Part shown: positions 1 to 4,864 of the stretch, piece by piece | Numbering within the stretch: the stretch's first letter is position 1 | How the letters are laid out: each line of letters starts with the position of its first letter | Assembly (NCBI GenBank): GCA_964594075.1 | Contig: CAZQKW010000083.1 | Location: 1-8,606 of the forward strand | Direction of reading: 5' to 3' | Source of the DNA: CAZQKW01 sp964594075 | GTDB taxonomy: Bacteria; Desulfobacterota; WTBG01; CAIYCZ01 | DNA length: 8,606 bases | The notes under the pieces: generated by a model | The model's database searches: none | What the model saw: only the letters and a program-made list of their open reading frames with translations | Told to the model about the DNA's origin: nothing | Translations under genes and position numbers: made by a program

Positions 1-33
1 AATGAAAATCAACTGCCCCTCTTTGATTCTTAA
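1..33 (+). CDS. C-terminal end of a gene cut by the window edge; tail with a sliding-clamp-binding motif
   Basis: Frame 1 reads NENQLPLFDS and then TAA at 31-33. The pentapeptide QLPLF fits the bacterial beta-clamp-binding consensus (QLxLF), which is often found at or near the C-terminus of replication and repair proteins such as Y-family DNA polymerases (Pol IV, UmuC), MutS or polymerase III alpha. Seen: the open frame, the stop and the motif. Known: the clamp motif and the families that carry it. Inferred: that this is the tail of a clamp-binding DNA polymerase or repair protein, with DinB-like Pol IV the most natural guess. Ten residues cannot fix the family, and the frame could be open by chance. 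No convincing terminator follows directly; the only candidate is a weak A/T-rich hairpin around 44-59. Confidence 0.42.
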   Translation, partial: NENQLPLFDS

Positions 34-76
34 ATTTTTTGGGGAAAGTCCTGCTTTTTAAATACCATATGGTTAA

Positions 77-97
77 AAAGTTCTATTTGAGAACTTT
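77..97. repeat. Perfect 8-bp inverted repeat with 5-nt spacer
   Basis: The arms AAAGTTCT (77-84) and AGAACTTT (90-97) are exact reverse complements around the spacer ATTTG. The size and symmetry fit a dimeric regulator's operator. On the minus strand the hairpin is followed by T residues, so it could also act as a weak terminator for transcription arriving from ttcA. It lies just upstream of the candidate RNA element. It does not match the CIRCE or HrcA operators, nor a LexA box that I can recognise. Confidence 0.5.
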
Positions 98-120
98 GAA
101 AGTTGTATCAGTGTTAAAAA

Positions 121-270
121 AAGGAAAGGGCTCTACATTAATAGAGAGGCAAACTGACCGGTTTCATGCCGCGAAAGACCCGCTTTGTAAGCAGGGTCAA
201 GAGGTATGTATCTGAAAAGGATAATCAAGCTCCGGGAAGCCCTGCCTTTTAGGCGGGAGCTTCATTGTTT
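121..270 (+). ncRNA. Candidate structured RNA (riboswitch-like leader or small RNA), class not recognised
   Basis: Three hairpins follow one another: CTCTA/TAGAG (131-146, loop cattaa); GACCCGCTT with AAGC-A-GGGTC (177-198, 9 bp with one bulged A); and a GC-rich terminator-like hairpin (227-262). AGGGCT (127-132) can also pair with AGCCCT (238-243). That would close the whole element and take the left arm of the terminator hairpin, so the two folds exclude each other. This is the architecture of a transcription attenuator. No plus-strand gene follows: the next gene, ttcA, is convergent, so a free-standing small RNA fits better than a cis-acting leader. The stretches GGCAAAC and GCGAAAG faintly recall c-di-GMP-I (GEMM) aptamers, but their order and helices do not match. 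A 28-codon frame starting at 166 overlaps the element and has no convincing ribosome-binding site. Confidence 0.35.
227..270 (+). terminator. Terminator-like hairpin at the end of the candidate RNA
   Basis: AAGCTCC (227-233) pairs with GGAGCTT (256-262), and inside it GCCT (244-247) pairs with AGGC (251-254). An alternative left arm, GAAGCCCTGCCT (236-247), also pairs with 251-263, leaving one bulged A. The following bases, cattgttt, are only moderately U-rich, so termination may be partial. The 20 bases at 233-252 are a diverged copy of 41-60. Confidence 0.45.
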
Positions 271-337
271 AGCGATTTAAATTTCGTTACCCTGCTCAGA
301 CAGAGACATAAAAAGCTTTAGGAATGAAACGACGAAG

Positions 338-405
338 TTTTTTTTAAAAAAATAATATATTATAAAAAAATTAACTATATATATTTAAAAAATGCTTTAA
401 ATTTG
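338..405. other. Almost pure A/T spacer downstream of ttcA
   Basis: This stretch is nearly all A and T, including an 8-T run meeting a 7-A run (about 339-353) and TATATATATT-like sequence. It separates the minus-strand ttcA stop from the plus-strand RNA element. No gene or clean hairpin terminator is visible. It may simply be a convergent-transcription spacer, or an intrinsically bent or easily melted segment. Confidence 0.4.
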
Positions 406-1185
406 TTATTCTTTTATCGGGTGGATATTTTTAAAATTATACAGTTTAGAATCCATCAGGTGTGAAGGAATAACGCGGCCAAGGGAAGCAAGCATGTTGT
501 CACGAAGCATGGGGATTTCGGCAGCAAGATCCTGAATCAATTTTTTTATGCGTTTGCGTTTCGCATTGCCTGGTAATCCACAAAGGCATGATGGAATAAT
601 AGGAAACCGCAGCAATGTCGCAAATTCTTCAATTTCAGATTCGCGACAATAGGCGAGGGGACGAATTACAATATTGAGTCCATCGTTGCTTCTTAAAATC
701 GGTGGCATGGACTTCAAGATTCCATTAAACATCATATTAAGCAGGAAGGTTTCCAAAATATCATCAGTATGATGGCCTAAGGCAATTTTATTGCAGTTCA
801 AAGCCCTGGCACTGCTATACAGAATCCCGCGGCGCAAGCGGGAACATAAAAAACAGTTAGCTTTGCCCGCTGTAATTTTGCTTTTAACAATTCCATAAAT
901 GTCTGCATCAATAATGTGATATGGCTGCCCCAATTTTTCAAGGTAGTTGCGAATAATATGTTTTGGAAACCCTGGTTGTTTTTGATTGAGATGAACTGCT
1001 AACAGTTCAAAATGAACCGGTGCACGTGATTGCAAGTCTCTGAGAAGTGTTAGCAACGTATAGCTATCTTTGCCGCCGCTTAAACAGACCATTATACGAT
1101 CACCATTCATGATCATGTTATAATCTTCAATCGCGCTGCCAACACGACGCAACAACTTGCGTTTTATCCGCAGGTGATACTGCAT
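406..1185 (-). CDS. ttcA: tRNA 2-thiocytidine biosynthesis protein TtcA family (PP-loop ATPase)
   Basis: TtcA adenylates cytidine 32 of certain tRNAs and replaces its oxygen with sulfur, using a [4Fe-4S] cluster to carry the sulfur; it is cytosolic. Seen here: the PP-loop SGGKDS at residues 36-41, the CFLC pair (C111, C114) directly followed by R/RRG, GHHTDD at 137-142, and SCLCG at 200-203, where C202 would be the third cluster ligand. This order matches TtcA rather than MnmA or TilS. At 259 residues it is shorter than the E. coli protein (about 310), as many compact anaerobe homologues are. The ATG at 1185 is the first usable start: an in-frame TAG lies 36 nt upstream and no strong Shine-Dalgarno is visible. 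It follows cysK by 92 nt on the same strand, so cysteine supply and sulfur use may be cotranscribed. A related TtcA/TtuA-type enzyme with another tRNA target remains possible. Confidence 0.88.
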   Translation of the reverse strand: MQYHLRIKRKLLRRVGSAIEDYNMIMNGDRIMVCLSGGKDSYTLLTLLRDLQSRAPVHFELLAVHLNQKQPGFPKHIIRNYLEKLGQPYHIIDADIYGIVKSKITAGKANCFLCSRLRRGILYSSARALNCNKIALGHHTDDILETFLLNMMFNGILKSMPPILRSNDGLNIVIRPLAYCRESEIEEFATLLRFPIIPSCLCGLPGNAKRKRIKKLIQDLAAEIPMLRDNMLASLGRVIPSHLMDSKLYNFKNIHPIKE

Positions 1186-1277
1186 AACTTTTCGATTGGT
1201 ATTAATGGTGCCGTTGCGCTAACCGTAAAAATTGAAAAAAATGTAATCAACTGCGATGCGCCTGTAGTAAAGAGGAA

Positions 1278-2240
1278 TTAAGCGCCAATACCTTCAAACA
1301 ACACGGTAGACAAATAGCGTTCTCCGGCATCAGGTAAAATAACCACAAAAGTTTTACCTGAAAACTCTTGCTGTCGGGCGAGGCGCAAGGCCGCTGCGAG
1401 CGCCGCGCCACAGGAAATCCCGCTCAAGAGTCCTTCTTCGCGCGCCAAACGCCGTGCATATTCTACGGCCTCTTCGCTTGCAACCGTTTCCACACGGTCA
1501 ACCATTGAAAGGTCGAGTGTCTCAGGTATAAAACCGGCTCCGATGCCCTGGATCTTATGCGGGCTTGGTTTAAGTTCCTGTCCGGCAAGCTTTTGCGTTA
1601 TTACCGGGCTTTCTTTTGGCTCAACTGCAACAGATATTATTTTTTTCTTTCTTGTGTTCTTTATGTAACGAGAAACGCCCGTAATAGTGCCACCTGTACC
1701 AACGCCAGAAACCAGCACATCAATATTACCATCAGTGTCATTCCAGATTTCCGGCCCAGTGGTTTTTTCATGTATCGCCGGATTGGCCGGATTTTTAAAT
1801 TGCTGCGGCAGGAAATATTTTTTTGGATCGGATAGCGCAAGTTCTTCCGCCCGTCGTATGGCGCCCGGCATACCCTCGCCCCCCGGGGTGAGAATAAGGC
1901 GCGCCCCGAACGCAGCAAGCACTCGGCGACGCTCAATACTCATAGTTTCGGGCATGGTGAGCGTCAGCTTATAACCACGTGCTGCTGCCACATATGCCAA
2001 CGCTATCCCTGTGTTTCCGCTCGTGGGCTCGATAATTTCTACCCCTGGTTTAAGTAAGCCACGTGCTTCGGCATCCCAGATCATTGAAGCACCAATGCGA
2101 CACTTAACGGAGTATGCTGGATTTCGTCCTTCAACTTTACCCAGAATAGCGGAAGCCTTCGTTCCCTTACTCACGCGGTTTAGAAGGATAAGCGGCGTAT
2201 TACCAATTGAATAAGAATTATCGCTAAAAATACGTGCCAT
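1278..2240 (-). CDS. cysK: Cysteine synthase A (O-acetylserine sulfhydrylase), PLP-dependent
   Basis: The enzyme condenses O-acetylserine with sulfide to give cysteine in the cytosol. The match to enteric CysK is close along the whole length. Seen: NPAYSVKCRIG with the PLP lysine K46, the substrate loop TSGNTG (73-78), the long block ending TMPETMSIERR, KTTGPEIW, the phosphate-binding GTGGT (181-185), KIQGIGAGFIP, and GISCGAA (274-280), where E. coli has GISSGAA. The frame is open from a GTG at 2252, but I chose the ATG at 2240. GGAGGA (2245-2250) sits four bases before it, and MARIF aligns with the E. coli start MSKIF; the longer start would put the ribosome-binding site inside the gene. The protein is 320 residues and lacks the short charged tail of E. 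coli CysK. An Rrf2 regulator gene lies upstream, with a terminator between, and ttcA lies downstream. Confidence 0.96.
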   Translation of the reverse strand: MARIFSDNSYSIGNTPLILLNRVSKGTKASAILGKVEGRNPAYSVKCRIGASMIWDAEARGLLKPGVEIIEPTSGNTGIALAYVAAARGYKLTLTMPETMSIERRRVLAAFGARLILTPGGEGMPGAIRRAEELALSDPKKYFLPQQFKNPANPAIHEKTTGPEIWNDTDGNIDVLVSGVGTGGTITGVSRYIKNTRKKKIISVAVEPKESPVITQKLAGQELKPSPHKIQGIGAGFIPETLDLSMVDRVETVASEEAVEYARRLAREEGLLSGISCGAALAAALRLARQQEFSGKTFVVILPDAGERYLSTVLFEGIGA

Positions 2241-2244
2241 AACG

Positions 2245-2250
2245 TCCTCC
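2245..2250 (-). promoter_or_regulatory. Strong Shine-Dalgarno that fixes the cysK start
   Basis: GGAGGA on the minus strand lies four bases before the ATG at 2240. It would be inside the coding region if the upstream GTG at 2252 were used, so the ATG is preferred. Confidence 0.85.
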
Positions 2251-2297
2251 ACTGTTCTAAAAAAAATTTAAACGTATGTATGCAGCGGCGATCCTAA

Positions 2298-2330
2298 TAA
2301 AAAACCCCACTAACTCTTAAAGTTAGTGGG
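2298..2330 (-). terminator. Rho-independent terminator between the Rrf2 gene and cysK
   Basis: A perfect 10-bp stem (2306-2315 with 2321-2330, CCCACTAACT/AGTTAGTGGG) has a 5-nt loop. On the minus strand it is followed by one more G and then six T residues (2299-2304). It should end transcription from the Rrf2 gene about 110 nt after its stop. It lies 58 nt upstream of the cysK start, so it either forces cysK to use its own promoter or acts as an attenuator in a shared transcript. Confidence 0.85.
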
Positions 2331-2441
2331 ATTGGGATTTGTTTATCTAAGAAACGCTCATTTTTATTTTCAATGCGTTACTCAACATGATAAACATGAC
2401 AACAAGCACTCTTTGCTACCAATAAGGCTGAATAAATTTGT

Positions 2442-2882
2442 TTAGATATGGTAATCGATTGCAGTCGCTATTTTTTTGTTATGATTCTCAAGAATATCTT
2501 GAAGCGTTATAGATCTTAATGAGTCTGCAATTTTTTTTGATATAGTTCCCCAAACTTCCCGGGCAACGCAAAAATGTGATCTTGAACAGACCGAAGGTTT
2601 TTCGGTACATTCAACGATGAAGAGCGAACCCTCGACAACGCGTACTATTTCTTCAAGGGATATTTTATTAAGCGGCTTGCCTAACACATAGCCGCCGCGC
2701 GCGCCGCGCGACGATTTGAGAAGCCCGGCGTGTTTAAGGGGATTTATCAAATGCCATAAATATTTTTCAGATATTTCCTGCCGTTTAGAAATGTCTTTGA
2801 GTGTTACCGGGCTCTCTTTGCAATGCAAGGCTATGTCCATCATTAAGCGTAGGCCATAGCGGCCTCTGGTAGATAATTTCAT
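2442..2882 (-). CDS. Rrf2/IscR-family transcriptional regulator with three-cysteine cluster motif
   Basis: Rrf2 proteins are dimeric winged-helix regulators that often sense Fe-S status, nitric oxide, redox state or cysteine supply (IscR, NsrR, RsrR, CymR). Seen: the typical start MKLSTRGRYGLRLMMDIAL, a helix-turn-helix around 27-56 (LKDISKRQEISEKYLWHLI), the wing SSRGARGGYVLGKP (57-70), and cysteines C92, C99 and C105 with spacing close to the C92, C98, C104 of IscR. The length of 146 residues is usual. A cluster-binding regulator is therefore likely, although CymR-type regulators act on cysK without a cluster. The gene is divergent from the zinc-ribbon gene and is upstream of cysK on the same strand. 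I infer that it controls cysK-ttcA, itself, or the divergent gene. An AAGG before the ATG at 2882 is a modest ribosome-binding site. The exact subfamily cannot be assigned. Confidence 0.9.
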   Translation of the reverse strand: MKLSTRGRYGLRLMMDIALHCKESPVTLKDISKRQEISEKYLWHLINPLKHAGLLKSSRGARGGYVLGKPLNKISLEEIVRVVEGSLFIVECTEKPSVCSRSHFCVAREVWGTISKKIADSLRSITLQDILENHNKKIATAIDYHI

Positions 2883-2921
2883 AGGATACCTTAAAACTCT
2901 TTAATTTTACTGTTTTTGTTT

Positions 2922-2952
2922 ATAATAATAACCTAACCACAAATTATGGCAA
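2922..2952 (-). promoter_or_regulatory. Possible promoter of the Rrf2 gene
   Basis: On the minus strand, TTGCCA (2952-2947) is followed after 19 nt by TATTAT (2927-2922), or after 18 nt by TTATTA. The spacer carries the direct repeat GGTTAGGTTA. The A/T-rich composition makes chance matches common, so this is only a candidate. Start of transcription would be about 35-40 nt before the ATG. Confidence 0.33.
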
Positions 2953-2975
2953 GATAAAAATAACAAAAAATAATT

Positions 2976-3005
2976 TTGACACCCTGACCGCGAGTCAGCA
3001 AATTT
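2976..3005 (+). promoter_or_regulatory. Consensus -35 box with a dyad (operator candidate) in the spacer
   Basis: TTGACA (2976-2981) is a perfect -35 hexamer. Directly after it lies the inverted repeat CTGAC-cgcga-GTCAG (2984-2998), which fills the position where the promoter spacer would be. The -10 is weak (CAAATT or AAATTT at 2999-3005), as often seen where a regulator is needed. It points towards the zinc-ribbon gene, about 150 nt away. The divergent Rrf2 regulator is an obvious candidate for binding, but that is inference. Confidence 0.4.
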
Positions 3006-3153
3006 TTAAAAGTGACATAAAAAAAGTATTGAATACTGATAAAAATTATGTTTAACAACTTAAATATAGTTTTTGTTTCAGTTATTAAAATATCTAATGA
3101 GGGGTTAACCCAGTGGAACACCAACAACCAATTTAAAACAAAGGAGAAGATCT

Positions 3154-3435
3154 ATGGCAACAAAATCTTCAGTAAAAAAGAGTGCAGCAAAGAAAATGTC
3201 TGCAAAAAAAGTGTATACCTGCAAAACGTGCGGAAAAACAACAACTGAAAAAAAACATTTATGCAATCCTGGCAAAGCGCCAGAGTTGTATTCATGTGAA
3301 TTCTGCGGAATAACCGCCACTAATCCAGCACATATCTGCATGCCCAAATTGTCAAAGGCAAAATTTTATTGCGATACATGCGGGCGTGTATCAGTGAGCA
3401 AGTTACTTCTGTGTAAACCAAAGGTTATTAAGTAG
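3154..3435 (+). CDS. Small protein with three tandem zinc-ribbon-like repeats and a lysine-rich N-terminus
   Basis: No named function is recognised. The 93 residues split into a basic N-terminal tail (1-19, rich in Lys, Ala and Ser) and three repeats with exact 25-residue spacing. C23/C48/C73, C26/C51/C76 and C37/C62/C87 are equivalent, each in a Y-x-C-x2-C-G ... x-C-x-P frame. Repeats 1 and 2 have His two residues before the last Cys (H35, H60), giving C-x2-C-x8-H-x-C, four possible zinc ligands. Repeat 3 has Leu85 there and so lacks one ligand. The basic tail resembles histone-H1-like or nucleic-acid-binding tails, so a DNA- or RNA-associated role is possible but unproven. A good ribosome-binding site (AAGGAGA at 3141-3147) supports the ATG at 3154. 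It is divergent from the Rrf2 gene and followed by a hairpin-rich spacer. The repeats indicate that the frame is real. Confidence 0.82.
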   Translation: MATKSSVKKSAAKKMSAKKVYTCKTCGKTTTEKKHLCNPGKAPELYSCEFCGITATNPAHICMPKLSKAKFYCDTCGRVSVSKLLLCKPKVIK

Positions 3436-3477
3436 CATTTGATTGTTTGCTGCGTCATATTTTTTATAGAGAGCGCA

Positions 3478-3633
3478 ATCATTGCAATTCTGCAAAGTTT
3501 CGCAAGGATTAAGGCTGAGTAGAATTGCAATGATAACGTTCTCATAGCGATAGTGTATAGCATTATCGCCGTGAGGGCAGGTTTGAAACGGGATGGAATG
3601 AAATGTCAATTATTATTGCCGGAATGTCCCGTT
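3478..3633. repeat. Three consecutive inverted repeats in the spacer between the zinc-ribbon and ferredoxin genes
   Basis: First, a perfect 14-bp inverted repeat: ATCATTGCAATTCT (3478-3491) with AGAATTGCAATGAT (3521-3534), 29 nt apart. Second, CTCA-ta-GCGATA (3541-3552) pairs with TATCGC-cg-TGAG (3564-3575). Third, AACGGGA (3587-3593) pairs with TCCCGTT (3627-3633), with CAAT/ATTG inside. None is followed by a T-run on the plus strand, so they are not ordinary terminators. They may be a structured RNA, mRNA 3'-end stabilisers or a palindromic repeat element. No second copy is present in the window. Confidence 0.6.
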
Positions 3634-3733
3634 GTCTGTGCGGGGCTATTACATTAACGTCTTTAAAAGCTTGTCTGCTTTGCTATAAAAAGGATAGTTT
3701 AACTTTATAATAACTAAAAGGCGGGGAATTACT

Positions 3734-3928
3734 ATGGCAAGAGTTCCATTTATTGATCAAGATGAATGTATCGGCTGCGGCAACTGTGAAGAGAGTTGTC
3801 CTGATGTTTTTCGGTTGAATGACGACGGCATCGCTGAAGTTCACGACCCCCATGGTGCAACCATCGAACTTATTCAGGAGGCAATTGATGCGTGTCCGGT
3901 AGAATGTATAAGCTGGGAAGAAGAGTAA
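3734..3928 (+). CDS. Single-cluster [4Fe-4S] ferredoxin, Desulfovibrio ferredoxin I type
   Basis: A soluble low-potential electron carrier. Seen: ECIGCGNCEESCPDVF gives C12, C15 and C18, and DACPVECISW gives the distal ligand C54. Together these are the four ligands of one [4Fe-4S] cluster. The second ligand is Cys rather than Asp, so a 4Fe rather than a 3Fe cluster is expected. Two further cysteines, C22 and C58, remain free for a disulfide or second-site chemistry. Length (64), acidity and the C-terminal ISWEEE closely match D. africanus ferredoxin I. A G-rich ribosome-binding site (AAGGCGGGG, 3718-3726) precedes the ATG, and TATAAT occurs just upstream (about 3705-3711) with no convincing -35. 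It appears to be monocistronic. Partners such as hydrogenase, pyruvate:ferredoxin oxidoreductase or sulfite reductase are not in the window, so its specific redox role is unknown. Confidence 0.93.
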   Translation: MARVPFIDQDECIGCGNCEESCPDVFRLNDDGIAEVHDPHGATIELIQEAIDACPVECISWEEE

Positions 3929-4121
3929 GAAAATACACCTGCCGCAGTGCATAATACCGGGGATTTAGTTTCTAAAGAACTCCTTACTATCATACTGACC
4001 TATGTTATCCCTCCCATTAAAAAAGTAATGATGCTTTTTCTTTGAGCAACGACACAAAAATAATTAGCGCGTCTCTTCAAAATTACTATTTCATGTGCTG
4101 CTCTTGTCACATTGGCCGACT

Positions 4122-4673
4122 ATGCATGACATAACAATCTTTGGTATTGCACTGGCATTGGCAATGGATGCTTTTGCCGTGGCTGCGGGGGTAGCTGCTT
4201 CCATCCATTCCGTAACAAATCGGCATATTTTTCGATTATGTTGGCATTTTGGGCTTTTTCAGTTTTTAATGCCAATTATTGGATGGTCTATCGGCGAGGG
4301 GCTATTGGTTTTAATAAAAAACATAGCTCCATGGGTGGCTTTTGGTTTGCTGTGTTTTCTTGGCTTAAAAATGATCTGGGAATCCGGACATATTGAAGCC
4401 AAAGGTAAATACTACGATCCCACCAGGGGGTGGAGTTTAATCGGACTTTCTGTTGCGACCAGTCTTGATGCCCTTGCGGTTGGCGTGTCGCTGGCTTTAG
4501 TTCAAGTTTCAATTTTGCGAGCAGCAATTATTATTGGGCTTGTTGCCTTCTGCATAACCTTTGTTGGCGTCAAGGTTGGCAACCGCATAGGATTTTATGC
4601 GGGCAAGTGGGCAGAACGAGCAGGGGGGGTTGTATTGATAGTCATAGCCTTTAATATCCTTCTGCAAAGATGA
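4122..4673 (+). CDS. mntP: MntP-family manganese efflux pump
   Basis: MntP is an inner-membrane exporter that removes excess Mn2+. Seen: 183 residues with about six hydrophobic segments (near 4-27, 37-60, 68-86, 105-129, 132-155 and 163-181) arranged as two homologous halves. The halves carry the paired family motifs AMDAFAV (D16) and SLDALAVG (D116), corresponding to the membrane aspartates needed for transport in E. coli MntP. The C-terminus ERAGGVVLIVIAFNILLQ also matches the family. The frame is open from a GTG at 4095, but I chose the ATG at 4122 because MHDITIFGIALALAMDAF aligns with the start of E. coli MntP. Neither start has a clear Shine-Dalgarno. The 193-nt leader shows no yybP-ykoY manganese riboswitch, which often precedes such genes. 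No obvious terminator follows. Confidence 0.9.
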   Translation: MHDITIFGIALALAMDAFAVAAGVAASIHSVTNRHIFRLCWHFGLFQFLMPIIGWSIGEGLLVLIKNIAPWVAFGLLCFLGLKMIWESGHIEAKGKYYDPTRGWSLIGLSVATSLDALAVGVSLALVQVSILRAAIIIGLVAFCITFVGVKVGNRIGFYAGKWAERAGGVVLIVIAFNILLQR

Positions 4674-4691
4674 GGAAACAAAAAATCATTT

Positions 4692-4720
4692 TTGCAATAT
4701 TTTAAACACTATATTATATA
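4692..4720 (+). promoter_or_regulatory. Sigma-70-type promoter of the hsp20-lon operon
   Basis: TTGCAA (4692-4697) and TATATA (4715-4720) are separated by exactly 17 nt. Transcription would start near 4727, leaving a leader of about 138 nt before hsp20. I see no sigma-32-type boxes and no CIRCE or HAIR element, so heat control, if present, may lie in the leader. Confidence 0.5.
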
Positions 4721-4745
4721 AACATCATAAGTTGGCAGACAGGTT

Positions 4746-4836
4746 AGCGTTGCATCTTAAGAAACGCTTCTATGTATTTAGAAATAAAGTTTTTTGTTCA
4801 TGGGTTGCAGATCATGACAGATCTTTGTGAACAAAA
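4746..4836 (+). promoter_or_regulatory. Hairpin-containing 5' leader of hsp20 (RNA thermometer or operator candidate)
   Basis: Two structures lie between the promoter and hsp20. AGCGTT (4746-4751) pairs with AACGCT (4763-4768). TTTTGTTCA (4792-4800) pairs with TGAACAAAA (4828-4836), enclosing AGATC (4809-4813) paired with GATCT (4820-4824). The second hairpin ends 17 nt before the Shine-Dalgarno GAGGAG (4854-4859). It does not hide that site in the simple fold, so a ROSE- or fourU-type mechanism is not shown. A protein-binding operator is equally possible. Confidence 0.45.
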
Positions 4837-4864
4837 CGATAACTAAAAGGCTCGAGGAGACACA

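Noticed and set aside
121..235. c-di-GMP-I (GEMM) riboswitch, because of GGCAAAC and GCGAAAG
   Set aside because: The expected helix order, the P2 stem and the GACGCAAAGCC segment are missing, so no class was assigned.
166..252. 28-codon plus-strand frame (MPRKTRFVSRVK...) inside the candidate RNA
   Set aside because: No ribosome-binding site at a useful distance, and the frame runs through two hairpins and into the terminator-like stem; chance openness is more likely.
2241..2252. Upstream GTG start for cysK (MEDVMARIF)
   Set aside because: The Shine-Dalgarno GGAGGA would lie inside the coding sequence, and the family alignment begins at MARIF.
3048..3248. 66-codon plus-strand frame overlapping the start of the zinc-ribbon gene
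   Set aside because: Out of frame with a well-supported gene that has a better ribosome-binding site and internal repeats; no recognisable features.
4095..4121. Upstream GTG start for mntP (MLLLSHWPT)
   Set aside because: Family alignment begins at MHDIT; the extra residues are not typical and no ribosome-binding site supports the GTG.
3929..4121. yybP-ykoY manganese riboswitch before mntP
   Set aside because: No G-rich conserved loops or aptamer-like helices are visible in this leader.
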